A program made the translations under genes and the position numbers. Source: Mycobacterium sp. AZCC_0083 (GTDB taxonomy: Bacteria > Actinomycetota > Actinomycetes > Mycobacteriales > Mycobacteriaceae). From it: 64,000 nucleotides of DNA. The notes under the pieces are model-generated. The model had not been told where the DNA came from, made no database searches, and worked only from the letters and a program-made list of their open reading frames with translations. The stretch lies in contig NZ_JACHGP010000013.1 of assembly GCF_014202335.1 (NCBI RefSeq), forward strand, positions 124,001-188,000. Reading direction: 5' to 3'. Positions within the stretch are counted from its first letter, which is position 1; each line of letters opens with the position of its first letter. Below are positions 8,136 through 17,169 of the stretch, piece by piece.

Positions 8136-10016
8136 TCATGTCAGCATCCCAGCGTTCGTCGCCGCCATGTTCCTTACCCTGCGCTGCACGGCGGTGATCT
8201 CACGCACGCCATCGTTGAGCAAGCTGCGGTTCAGCGGCGACAACTCCGACATCGTGACGATGTCTCCCGGGGTGCATCCCGCGGCGATCTGATCGATCTG
8301 ATGGGCCATCCGCAGGCCCTGCAGCAGCGCGAAGACCTCTCCGAGGGTGTTGGCGTCCGCCGGGGAGAGAACGCCGTTGCCCGCGGCGGCCTCGAGCCTC
8401 GCCGGGGTGGACGCCGAGACGACGCCGACGGTCAGGCCGCCCCACCGCGCGAGGTTGACGATCGGCGTCAGCGCGTGGCCCTTCAGGTCGAACGTGCCCC
8501 CGCGCCGCGCGACCACATCGCGAAGCGAGCGGGTCCGCACCTTGCCAGAAAGCGCGTCGAGCAGCTGCAGCCGCAACGCATTTGGATGATCCGACGGCAT
8601 GCAGCGATAGGCCGACGGCACCGTGTGCAGCGCCGGATCGCCCCACACCACGCGGCCGTCCAACAGCAGCGACGACATGATCAGGCCACGGTTCTTCAGC
8701 GGATCGTCGAGCCAGCCGGTCGCCGCGCGTGCCCACGCGGAGCTGGACCGCGCGAACAGCGGCTTCGAGGCCAACGCGCCGTTGGTGTCCGACGGCAGAC
8801 CGCAGGCGTCGAGGGTCGCATGCACCCGCGCGGCGACCCGCATGAAGCGCCCCTTCTCGGGCTCCACGTCGTCGGCCCACGACAACGCGCTGTCGACGTC
8901 GGAGGACGGCATGGCCTCGCGACGGGCGACGCTGCCCAGCGTCAGCCAGGCGAACTGGGGGCGCCGGTTGAGCTCCGGATGGGACAGTTCGAGCTCCAGA
9001 GCCCGTCGCACCACGCTGTCGATCACGACCGAGAGAATGCCGCTGCACCCGGAGGCGTCGGTGCCGCTGCGATACAGGTCGACGGTCAGATCGGCGATGC
9101 CCGCGGCGGCCGCCTGGAGCTCGGCGGGGTTGGCCGCAAGGGCAATCGAGCGCCGCAGCAGGAAACTCTGCCGCGTCGAGGTGGCGACCAGGTCGGCGTC
9201 TTCGAGCACGCCGAGCACCTGGCCGTGCTGGGTGAGCACCGGCATGTGCCGCATCCCGCTCTCGAGCATGTCCATCAGCACGGTCGCCGCGACCCGGTCC
9301 GCGGTGACCGTGCGTGCAGGCACGCTCATCACCTGCCCGATGGGTGCGTCGACGCCGATCCCCGCCGCGACCACCCTGGTCCGCAAGTCACGATCGGTGA
9401 AGATGCCGAATTCGCCGTTGGGCATCGCTATCAGCACGTAGGAGCTGCGCTGCTCGGTCATGTGTCGCACGGCGTCACGGACCGTGGTGTCGGCCGTGGT
9501 GAACACGGGCTCGGCGTGCACCAGATCCCCGACCGGTCGCAGCGACGGCCGTTGGGCGGCAACCCGATTGCCGGCGATCGTCTTCCACGCCGATGACGCG
9601 AGGAACGACAGACCCGCGGGCTTGGCGAACTCGGCACGAACCAGGCTGCCAGGCAGCCGCACGACGGTGCTCGGCTCGGTGGCCCGTGCCACGAACTGCA
9701 CGGTGCCACCGGTCAGCAAGGGGAAGAACCCGAAGATCCCGCCCGGCGGCACCGTGTCGAACGGTTCGTCACCGTCGGGGGCGGCGGTCAGCAACACCAC
9801 CTGCCCGTCGCACAGTAGCCAGATCTCGTCCGGTTTCTGCGCCGAGTAATCGACGATCACCGCGCCCGCGTCGTACCGAATGACCGACGACGCCCTTGCC
9901 AGTTCGGCGAGGGCGTCGGGGGTCATCGACTGGAACGGAGCGTGCGCACCTAGGTAGGCCGCCAGCTCCTCGTCGGTCAGCACGGAGTCATCAGACTCCC
10001 CTGACGAGGTCTGCAC
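8136..10016 (-). CDS. cNMP-binding / CBS / DUF294 nucleotidyltransferase-like signalling protein
   Basis: A 626-aa cytosolic protein with four parts. They are a cyclic-nucleotide-binding fold (about residues 25-135), a pair of CBS domains (about 160-285), a DUF294 nucleotidyltransferase core and a DUF294 C-terminal region (about 480-620). The core motif GSVARREAMPSSDVDSAL (361-378) carries the G-S and D-x-D residues of the GlnE/GlnD-type fold. The target is unknown; in this family protein nucleotidylylation or nucleotide sensing is suspected. The GTG start at 10016 has GGAG five bases upstream and overlaps the codA end by 26 bp, indicating tight coupling. Confidence 0.8.
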   Translation of the reverse strand: MQTSSGESDDSVLTDEELAAYLGAHAPFQSMTPDALAELARASSVIRYDAGAVIVDYSAQKPDEIWLLCDGQVVLLTAAPDGDEPFDTVPPGGIFGFFPLLTGGTVQFVARATEPSTVVRLPGSLVRAEFAKPAGLSFLASSAWKTIAGNRVAAQRPSLRPVGDLVHAEPVFTTADTTVRDAVRHMTEQRSSYVLIAMPNGEFGIFTDRDLRTRVVAAGIGVDAPIGQVMSVPARTVTADRVAATVLMDMLESGMRHMPVLTQHGQVLGVLEDADLVATSTRQSFLLRRSIALAANPAELQAAAAGIADLTVDLYRSGTDASGCSGILSVVIDSVVRRALELELSHPELNRRPQFAWLTLGSVARREAMPSSDVDSALSWADDVEPEKGRFMRVAARVHATLDACGLPSDTNGALASKPLFARSSSAWARAATGWLDDPLKNRGLIMSSLLLDGRVVWGDPALHTVPSAYRCMPSDHPNALRLQLLDALSGKVRTRSLRDVVARRGGTFDLKGHALTPIVNLARWGGLTVGVVSASTPARLEAAAGNGVLSPADANTLGEVFALLQGLRMAHQIDQIAAGCTPGDIVTMSELSPLNRSLLNDGVREITAVQRRVRNMAATNAGMLT

Positions 10017-11565
10017 ACTTCTCCGCCATCGTCATCACCGTGATGTTCGGGTTGACGGCAGGAAGTTTGGGCATCGCCGATGCGTCGACGACCCGCAACC
10101 GGTCGACGCCCTTGACCCGGAGTTCGGGATCGAGCACTGCCATCGGATCGTCCACCGCGCCCATTCTAGCGGTGCCCGCAGGGTGATAGACGGTGTTGTG
10201 CGTGCGATGGATGTACTCGAGCAGGTCGGCGTCGCTGGTGCGGTCGGGGCCGGGCGCGAGCTCGCGGCCGATCCAGCTCCTCAGTGGTTCCTGCTCGGCG
10301 ATCTTGCGCGCCAACCTGATTCCCGCCAACATCACCCGTTCGTCATGCCCCTCCGGATCAGTGAAGTATCGCGGATCCACCCGCGCGCGGTCCCGGAAGT
10401 CCCGTGACCGCAGCCGGACGGTGCCACGGGAGCGGCCCTGGGTGACGTTGGGGGTCAGACAGAAGCCGTTGTCGGTGGTCGGATAGCCCCACCGCAGCGT
10501 GTTCATGTCGAAAGGCACACTGCCGTAGTGCATCATCAGGTCCGGCTGTTCGAGACCGTCCTCCGTCGTGGTGAACAGGCCGATCTCCCACCACTGGCTC
10601 GACGTGGTGACCATCGGGCGTGAGGCCTCCCAGAACACCAGCCCCTCGACGTGGTCGTCGAGGTTCGAACCGACGCCCGGCGAGTCCACGCGCACCGGTA
10701 TCCGGAAGTCCCGCAGGTGATCCGCCGGACCTATGCCGGACAGCATCAACAGCTTCGGCGTGTCGATGGCGCCCGCGGTGACGATCACTTCGCGACGCGC
10801 CGACACCGTGTCGTATCCGGTCAGGTCCGGCCGCTGATACCGGACCCCGGTCGCAGCCAGCGAGTCGTCGATCAGGATCTCGCTGACCCAGCAGTTGGTT
10901 CGCACCTCGAGGTTGTTGCGCTTCCCCAGAATCGGGTGGAGATAGGCGTGCGAGGTCGACATGCGGGTGCCGTCCTCGGCCGCGTTGATCTGGAACCACC
11001 CCGCACCGTTGCGCACGGTCTCGCCCCGGTTGAACGCGACGGTGGGCATGCCCACCTTGGCCGCGGCCTCAAGCACCGCCTGACCACACGGATCGTTCGG
11101 CGGGACGTCGCGCAGCCGGACCGGTCCGCTGTGGCCGTGCTCCTCGCCAGGGGCGTCGTTGTTCTCCAGCCGAGTGACGTAGGGCAGCACACCCTTTGCG
11201 CCCCACCCGGTGGCCCCCATCGCCTCCCATTCGTCGAGGCCCTCGGCAGGCGGCCAGAACGCGATGCAGGAGTTGTGCGACGAGCACCCGCCGAGGACCT
11301 TGGCGCGGGCGTGCCGCAGGAAGCTGTTCCCCTTCTCCTGCGGTTCCACCGGATAGTCCCAGTCGTAGCCGGAGTCGAGCAGATGCATCCACTCGGCCAA
11401 CTCCAGGATGTTGCGGTCACCGACGTCTGACGGGCCTGCCTCCACCAGGCACACCGTCACCGACGGGTCCTCGCTGAGCCGGGCGGCAAGAACGCATCCG
11501 GCGGTGCCGCCGCCTGCGATCACGTAGTCGAATGTGTTGCCTTGTCCAGCAGGTGTTTCCGACAT
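9991..11565 (-). CDS. codA: Choline oxidase, GMC family flavoprotein
   Basis: A 524-aa GMC oxidoreductase that oxidises choline to betaine aldehyde and on to glycine betaine using oxygen. It matches the well-studied Arthrobacter globiformis CodA through long identical stretches. The Rossmann motif is VIAGGGTAGCVLAARLSEDP. The covalent-flavin histidine lies in LGGCSSHNSC (His97). Active-site counterparts are His305 and Glu307 in DHVEG, His346 in MMHYGS, His461 in VYHPAG and Asn505 in VNPN. These residues separate choline oxidase from generic BetA dehydrogenases. AAGGAG lies 6 nt before the ATG. It starts a three-gene unit codA-DUF294-iclR within the leftward choline cluster. Confidence 0.92.
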   Translation of the reverse strand: MSETPAGQGNTFDYVIAGGGTAGCVLAARLSEDPSVTVCLVEAGPSDVGDRNILELAEWMHLLDSGYDWDYPVEPQEKGNSFLRHARAKVLGGCSSHNSCIAFWPPAEGLDEWEAMGATGWGAKGVLPYVTRLENNDAPGEEHGHSGPVRLRDVPPNDPCGQAVLEAAAKVGMPTVAFNRGETVRNGAGWFQINAAEDGTRMSTSHAYLHPILGKRNNLEVRTNCWVSEILIDDSLAATGVRYQRPDLTGYDTVSARREVIVTAGAIDTPKLLMLSGIGPADHLRDFRIPVRVDSPGVGSNLDDHVEGLVFWEASRPMVTTSSQWWEIGLFTTTEDGLEQPDLMMHYGSVPFDMNTLRWGYPTTDNGFCLTPNVTQGRSRGTVRLRSRDFRDRARVDPRYFTDPEGHDERVMLAGIRLARKIAEQEPLRSWIGRELAPGPDRTSDADLLEYIHRTHNTVYHPAGTARMGAVDDPMAVLDPELRVKGVDRLRVVDASAMPKLPAVNPNITVMTMAEKCADLVRGV

Positions 11566-11724
11566 GACAAACTCCTTGAAAGTGTTTTGACGAGAAGCGA
11601 ACTGGCGTCAGTACACGCTGTCGACCTGAACGGCGACGGGGGGCCCGTCAGGTCGCACTACCGGTCCGTCGGACCCATCGGACTTGGTGAACGCGGTCGG
11701 GCAGGAGCGCCGGCGCGATGCGTG

Positions 11725-13251
11725 TCATGACTCCACTGACGCCTGATGCGCGGCCAGCGTGCCGAGGTGATGACGGCCCTTCACGCCGTACCAGATCAGA
11801 CCGAATCCGAGGATCACGCCGATGTAGATGAATGCGCCCCAGGCGTTGTACCAGCCCTCGCCGTAGACGGCTTCCCGCGGCCAGGCGAGGTTCACCGCCA
11901 TGCCGACACCCCAGGCCACCGCGACGATGTTGACCAGCATCCCCCACCTGCCCATGGTGAAGTAGCCGCCCTCCTTGAGATCCTTTGGCGGCCACTCGCC
12001 TTGGAAGCGCTTCTTCAGCATCGGGCCGGTGACCATCAGGTAGGCCAGGTAGATCATGATGATCGCGATCGAGGTCAGCACCGTGAAGATCTTCGGCTGC
12101 CCCACGTTGATCACCAGGATCAGGACTGCTATTCCGCCGATGACGATCGCCGGGATGATCGGCGTCTGCGTCTTGGGATTCACCCTGGCGAGCTTCTCGC
12201 CGAACGGCAGCGCGTTGTCCCGTGCCATGGCGAACATCAGCCGAATCGCCGCGGTGTGCACCGCGAGCGAGCACACCGTGACCGCGATGACGATGCAGAC
12301 GATGAACACCTTGCCCAGCGGGCCCCACATCACCTGCTCGACGATGTACTGCAGGCCGCCGCTGCTCTCGCCGATCGCGGGGTCTTGCAGGTTGGGTGCC
12401 GACAGCACGGCGAAGACCAAGATGGCGCCACCGATGACGAAGGACGCCAGAATGGCCCGCAGGATGGCCTTTGGTGCGGTGCGTCTCGGCTCGACGGTCT
12501 CCTCGCCGAGCGAGCTGGCGGTGTCGAAGCCGTACATCACGTAGCCCGATGCCAATGATGCGATCAGGAACGCACCGAGGTAACCGCCGCTCTCCCCCGC
12601 GCCATAACCGTTGGTGGAGAAGAACACCGAGGGGCCGCGAGTCGTGCTGGCGGCCAGGATGATCGCGATCAGGACGGCCGCGATGAGCTCGATGAACACG
12701 CCAGCACTGTTGATCATCGCCATCAGGCGCACGCCCAGCGCGTTGACCACCGTGGTGAACACGATGAGGACCGTCCCGAGGACGACGGCGTTGAGCGCGA
12801 AGCTCTGCGGGGTGCTCCCGTCGCCGACGATCTGGAAGCCGCTCCACAGGCGGGGCAGGTTGAGCTGAAGGGCCAGCACCACCGCGGACAGAGTGACGAT
12901 CGACGCGGTGAGCATGAGCCAGCCCGACGACCACCCGACGATCCTGCTGCCGAGCTTCTTCGACCAGTTGTAGACCGCCCCGGCAACGGGATACTTCGCG
13001 GCGAGTTCCATGAAGCACAGCGCGACGGCCATCTGACCGACGAACACGAGGGGCCACGACCAGAGGTAGGCCGGGCCCGCGGTACCGAACCCGAAGTAGA
13101 ACAGCTGAAAGGTTCCGGTCAGGATCGAGATGTAGCTGACGCCTGCCGCGAAGCTGGCGAATTTGCCGATGCTGCGGTCGAGCGATTCCTTGTAACCGAA
13201 GTCGTCCATGCCGCTGTCGGCACTCTGTTTCCCTGCTTCTTCAACCACCAT
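11725..13251 (-). CDS. APC permease of the amino acid/choline transporter type
   Basis: A 508-aa membrane permease with about twelve hydrophobic segments. It has the features of the amino acid/choline (ACT) branch: early SYISILTGTFQLFYFGF, then YPVAGAVYNWSKKLGSRIVGW, and a Glu-rich VMYGFDTASSLGEETVEPR loop. Lying between betB and codA on the same strand, it most likely imports choline, betaine or a related methylamine, but specificity cannot be read from the sequence. It follows betB by 53 bp. The 158 bp between its stop and codA hold no recognisable gene or hairpin and could contain a secondary promoter. Confidence 0.82.
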   Translation of the reverse strand: MVVEEAGKQSADSGMDDFGYKESLDRSIGKFASFAAGVSYISILTGTFQLFYFGFGTAGPAYLWSWPLVFVGQMAVALCFMELAAKYPVAGAVYNWSKKLGSRIVGWSSGWLMLTASIVTLSAVVLALQLNLPRLWSGFQIVGDGSTPQSFALNAVVLGTVLIVFTTVVNALGVRLMAMINSAGVFIELIAAVLIAIILAASTTRGPSVFFSTNGYGAGESGGYLGAFLIASLASGYVMYGFDTASSLGEETVEPRRTAPKAILRAILASFVIGGAILVFAVLSAPNLQDPAIGESSGGLQYIVEQVMWGPLGKVFIVCIVIAVTVCSLAVHTAAIRLMFAMARDNALPFGEKLARVNPKTQTPIIPAIVIGGIAVLILVINVGQPKIFTVLTSIAIIMIYLAYLMVTGPMLKKRFQGEWPPKDLKEGGYFTMGRWGMLVNIVAVAWGVGMAVNLAWPREAVYGEGWYNAWGAFIYIGVILGFGLIWYGVKGRHHLGTLAAHQASVES

Positions 13252-13304
13252 GACGTCGTCCTATCTTCAAAGCTCAGTGCCGCGGCGGGCTGTCCGTCGG
13301 CAAA

Positions 13305-14807
13305 TCAACCCTTGAATTCACCCTTGAACCAGCCAGCGGGTTTCGGTGCGGTGTTGTGCCAGATGTGCTTCAACTCTTGGTATTCCGCGAGCCCCGTGGG
13401 GCCGAGCTCCCGGCCGTTGCCAGACTTCCCGAATCCGCCCCACTCCGCCGCTGCGGTGTAGTAGCCGAAGTCGTTCAGCCACACCGTGCCGTGCCGCAAC
13501 GCGCGCACCACACGTTCGCCCCGCGCCGAATCGGACGTACGAACGCCCGCCGCGAGACCGTACTCGGTGTCGTTGCCGAGGCTGATCGCCTCGGCCTCGT
13601 CTGTGAATCGCTCGACCGTGAGGATCGGGCCGAAGGTTTCCTCCCTGACGATCCGCATCGAGCGGTCGCAGCCGTCGAAGATCGTCGGTAGGTAGAAGCT
13701 GCCCTTTTCCAGTGCCGGATCCTTGGGCCGCGCGCCGCCGGTCAGCAGTTTCGCGCCTTCTGAAATGGCGTCTGCGACATGCGCTTCCACCTTGGCGCGG
13801 TGCTGCTCGGAGACCAGCGGCCCGGTCTCACTGGTGGGGTCCATGCCGTCGCCGACGCGGATCAGTTCTGCGCGGGTGACCAGATCGGCGACGAAGTCGT
13901 CGGCGATCGACTCCTCGACGATCAGCCGCGTGCCTGCCGAGCACACCTGGCCGGAGTGCAGGAACACCCCGGTGAGCACCTGGTCGACCGAGGCGTCCCA
14001 GGCATCTCCGGTGCCGATGTCGGCGAACACGATGTGCGGGTTCTTCCCTCCGAGTTCCACCGCGACCTTCGTCACGTGCTCGGCGGCGACCTTCGCGATG
14101 GTCCGCCCGGTGGCCAGCCCTCCGGTGAACGAGATGAAGTCCACTTCGGGGTTGTCGGTCAAGGCGGCACCGAGGACCGCGCCACTGCCCTGAACGAGGT
14201 TCACCACCCCGTCGGGTACGCCCGCCTCCTCGAGTAGGTGGACGAAGGCGATCGTGGAAAGCGGCGTCACCTCACTGGGTTTCGCGACCATAGTGCAGCC
14301 GGCGCCGAGGGCGGGTGCGATCTTCCACGACATCTGCAGCAGCGGGTAGTTCCACGGGGCGATCAACACACAGACGCCGATCGGCTCGCGCACCACCCGG
14401 CTGATCACCGCCGGATCGCCGACGTCGACCAGTCGATCGGAATCGATGCCCGCCAGCCGCGCGTAGTAGCGGAACACCGACGTCACGTCGTCGATGTCGA
14501 TCCTGCTCTCCACCAGCGTCTTTCCGGTGTCTCGCGTTTCCAGCGACGCCAGAGCCTCTTTGTCTCGCTGCAGCAGGTCCGCGATCCGATCGAGTAACTC
14601 GGCGCGCTCGGCCGCCGAGGTTGCGCCCCAGGCGCCGCCATCGAATGCGACCCGTGCGGCGCTTACCGCGGCACAGGCATCGTCTGGGGTCGCCTCGTCG
14701 ACGACGGCCGCGATGCTGCCGTCCGCGGGGTTGACGATGTCTCTGGTCCCGCCATCGGAGGCATGACGCCATCCGCCTCCGATGTAGAGGTCTGGGTCAC
14801 CGTTCAT
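13305..14807 (-). CDS. betB: Betaine aldehyde dehydrogenase
   Basis: NAD(P)-dependent oxidation of betaine aldehyde to glycine betaine. A 500-aa ALDH-superfamily enzyme with cofactor-binding APWNYPLLQMSWKIAPAL, general-base Glu in VAVELGGKNP and nucleophile Cys in HSGQVCSAGTR. Similarity is closest to betaine and amino-aldehyde dehydrogenases (GbsA/BetB). The ATG at 14807 lies inside the end of the Rieske gene (11-bp overlap). With CodA able to perform both oxidations, BetB would mop up released aldehyde. Confidence 0.88.
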   Translation of the reverse strand: MNGDPDLYIGGGWRHASDGGTRDIVNPADGSIAAVVDEATPDDACAAVSAARVAFDGGAWGATSAAERAELLDRIADLLQRDKEALASLETRDTGKTLVESRIDIDDVTSVFRYYARLAGIDSDRLVDVGDPAVISRVVREPIGVCVLIAPWNYPLLQMSWKIAPALGAGCTMVAKPSEVTPLSTIAFVHLLEEAGVPDGVVNLVQGSGAVLGAALTDNPEVDFISFTGGLATGRTIAKVAAEHVTKVAVELGGKNPHIVFADIGTGDAWDASVDQVLTGVFLHSGQVCSAGTRLIVEESIADDFVADLVTRAELIRVGDGMDPTSETGPLVSEQHRAKVEAHVADAISEGAKLLTGGARPKDPALEKGSFYLPTIFDGCDRSMRIVREETFGPILTVERFTDEAEAISLGNDTEYGLAAGVRTSDSARGERVVRALRHGTVWLNDFGYYTAAAEWGGFGKSGNGRELGPTGLAEYQELKHIWHNTAPKPAGWFKGEFKG

Positions 14808-16026
14808 TCGATGTCACCTCGGTTTCGCCGATACGGGACAGTACCCACTCGTGGAACTCCGCGATGTGGTGTTCGACAGGAACGAGTACTCCGCCCTTGC
14901 GATAGGCGCGCGATGACATCGCCGGCTGGGTCCGCTCGCAGGCATCGAAGTCCTGCAGGTTGACCCGATGGAACAACTCCACTGAATGCTCGACGTCGCG
15001 ACCCTCGGCCACCACGTCCGGGGCGTAGAGCCAGTCGCATTCGACGATCGTGCGGTCCGCCGCCATCGGATACATCCGGTGGAAGATGATGTGGTCGGGC
15101 ACCAGGTTGATGAACACCGTCGGCCGCACGGTCATGGCGTAGTACTTCTGGTCTTGCTCGGGGGTCAGCCCTGGCAGGGTGTCGAACCCCGCGGAGCCGT
15201 CGACGGTGAACCCTTCGATCTCCTTGCCGAAGGCCGCGCCGTGGCCGACGTAGTACTGCACCGCCATTCCCTTCGCGAACTCCGGAAGCACCTCGGTGAG
15301 CTCGGGGTGGATGGTCGCGCAGTGGTAGCACTCCATGAAGTTCTCGACGATCAGCTTCCAGTTCGCCGCCACGTCGTAGACGACGCGACGCCCGACCTTG
15401 AGCTCGTCGATCTGGTAGCGGTCGATGGCCGTCGGATCACCGAGACGTTCCGTCACCGCGCCGATGACGTCCTCCTCGAACGACGGCGGGGTGTCGGCCA
15501 GACACACCCATGCGTAGCCGAGCCATTCGCGCACCGCCACCGGTATCAGCCCGTACGCGACGCGGTCGATGCCCTGTCCGTCATCGTCCTTCAGAGTGGC
15601 GAGGTTCGGTGCGGCGACGAGCTTGCCGTCGAACCCGTAAGTCCAGGCGTGGTAGGGGCACTTCAGGGTCCGGCGCACCTCACCCTCCGGCTCGGTGCAC
15701 AGCTGCGCGCCGCGGTGCCTGCAGACGTTGAGGAACGCACGCAACGCGCCGTCGCGGCCGCGGAGCACCAGCACGCTCTCGCGCCCCACCTGCACCTTCT
15801 TGAACGACCCGGGGTTGGGCAGGTCGGGACTGCGTACCGCGCAGAACCACATCTTCTCCAGAATGTGTTCCTGCTCAAGACCGAAAATGCGATCGCTGTA
15901 ATAGTATTCGCCGCCCAGCGTGGGGATCAGCGAACCGGCGGAAGCTTCAGCGGCCCCCGTGGCCGCAGAGGCTTCCACGGCCTCGGGGTCGAAGCCGGTC
16001 GACGTAGGAAAGTCGGTCGCGGTCAT
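14797..16026 (-). CDS. Rieske oxygenase, glycine betaine demethylase type
   Basis: Terminal oxygenase that would demethylate glycine betaine to dimethylglycine and formaldehyde. The 409-aa protein has the Rieske 2Fe-2S ligands in CRHRGAQLC (Cys102, His104) and CPYHAW (Cys123, His126). The mononuclear iron site lies in ENFMECYHCATIHPEL (His235, His240). It resembles GbcA/BmoA-like and choline-monooxygenase-like proteins. The ATG at 16026 overlaps the sarcosine oxidase stop (ATGA); a longer frame to 16227 is a shadow. No cognate ferredoxin reductase (GbcB) is present in this window, so electrons must come from a protein encoded elsewhere. Confidence 0.87.
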   Translation of the reverse strand: MTATDFPTSTGFDPEAVEASAATGAAEASAGSLIPTLGGEYYYSDRIFGLEQEHILEKMWFCAVRSPDLPNPGSFKKVQVGRESVLVLRGRDGALRAFLNVCRHRGAQLCTEPEGEVRRTLKCPYHAWTYGFDGKLVAAPNLATLKDDDGQGIDRVAYGLIPVAVREWLGYAWVCLADTPPSFEEDVIGAVTERLGDPTAIDRYQIDELKVGRRVVYDVAANWKLIVENFMECYHCATIHPELTEVLPEFAKGMAVQYYVGHGAAFGKEIEGFTVDGSAGFDTLPGLTPEQDQKYYAMTVRPTVFINLVPDHIIFHRMYPMAADRTIVECDWLYAPDVVAEGRDVEHSVELFHRVNLQDFDACERTQPAMSSRAYRKGGVLVPVEHHIAEFHEWVLSRIGETEVTSNER

Positions 16027-17162
16027 GTAGTCACCAGCCTCTGCGGGTCGAATAGGGCGATCGGATGTGCGGTGGTACCGGTGGTCGCGAGATCGGCGAC
16101 GATCTCGCCGACCACGGGGACGAACTTGAAGCCATGCCCCGAAAATCCGCATGCGACAGTGACGTTGGCATAGTCGGGGTGGCGCGTGATGACGAAGTGC
16201 TCGTCGCTGGTGTTCGAGTACATGCACGTGGCCGAGTGCACGCAGTCACCCGTCAGCGCGGGCAGCAGCTCGGTCACCCGGTCACGCATGGCGGATATCT
16301 CCTCGGGGTGCACCACCCGGTCGATGGTTTCCGGCGTGCACTCCTGCCCCTTCCTGAAGAAGGCGACTTTGACGCCGCCGTCGGGGCCGTCAATTGCAGG
16401 GAATCCGTAAATCTGCATGCCGTTGGCGTTTTCGTTGATGAAGATGGGCTGATCTTCGAAGGGCGCGGTCCCGCCAACGGGGTCCAGCCAGTACAGCACC
16501 TGGCGCTCCACGGTGATCGGGATGCCCAACTCGGCAAGCAGCTGGGGCGCCCACGCACCGGGGCAGATCACCAGCTGGCCCGCCGTGTACGTGCCTGCGG
16601 CGGTCGTGACCGTTACGCCCGTCGCCGTCTCCGACCACTCCTGAACCTCTTCACCGAAGCGCAGCGTCGCACCAACACGCGCGGCGAGGTCGAGATGCGC
16701 GGCGACCGTCATCTCCGGACGTGCGAACCCTGCCTTGGCCTCGTACAGCCCGACGTCGCCGGGTTCTGGTGTGAAATTTGGGAATCGGCTGCGGATCTGG
16801 CCGGCGTCGAGCACCTCGTGCGGCAGTGACCACTCCCGGCTGGCCCGCAGGCTTCCCGCGACGGTCAGGCAGTCCGGCGGGCCGAGGAACAGGCCGCCGG
16901 TGAGGCGGTAGACCTCCTGCCCGGAGTCCTGCGCAAGGCCTTCCCAAAGCTCGTAGGCGCGCAACAACAGTGGCACGTACGCGGGATCCTCGAAGTAGGA
17001 CTGCCGGATGATCCGCGACCCGCCGTGGCTGGATCCCTTGTCGTGCGCAGGCGTGAACTTCTCCAGCCCGAGCACCCGTTGACCCCGCCGGGCCAGATGG
17101 TAGGCCGCGGCACTGCCCATGCCGCCGAGGCCGATGATGATGACGTCGTAGCTCTCCGCCAT
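16023..17162 (-). CDS. Monomeric sarcosine oxidase
   Basis: A 379-aa flavoprotein oxidising sarcosine (N-methylglycine) to glycine, formaldehyde and hydrogen peroxide. The FAD-binding motif is DVIIIGLGGMGSAAAYHLARRG, and GSSHGGSRIIRQSY matches the MSOX/SolA family. The cysteine for covalent flavin attachment is Cys313 in SATCMYSNTSDEHFVI. Length and motifs match MSOX rather than the heterotetrameric enzyme; N-methyltryptophan oxidase is the main alternative. It starts 7 bp after dmg, whose product is sarcosine, which supports the assignment. Confidence 0.9.
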   Translation of the reverse strand: MAESYDVIIIGLGGMGSAAAYHLARRGQRVLGLEKFTPAHDKGSSHGGSRIIRQSYFEDPAYVPLLLRAYELWEGLAQDSGQEVYRLTGGLFLGPPDCLTVAGSLRASREWSLPHEVLDAGQIRSRFPNFTPEPGDVGLYEAKAGFARPEMTVAAHLDLAARVGATLRFGEEVQEWSETATGVTVTTAAGTYTAGQLVICPGAWAPQLLAELGIPITVERQVLYWLDPVGGTAPFEDQPIFINENANGMQIYGFPAIDGPDGGVKVAFFRKGQECTPETIDRVVHPEEISAMRDRVTELLPALTGDCVHSATCMYSNTSDEHFVITRHPDYANVTVACGFSGHGFKFVPVVGEIVADLATTGTTAHPIALFDPQRLVTT

Positions 17163-17169
17163 CCCGCCG

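Noticed and set aside
7455..9596. 713-residue plus-strand open frame opposite iclR and the DUF294 gene
   Set aside because: Runs across two genes and their junction with no coherent domain; GC-driven shadow.
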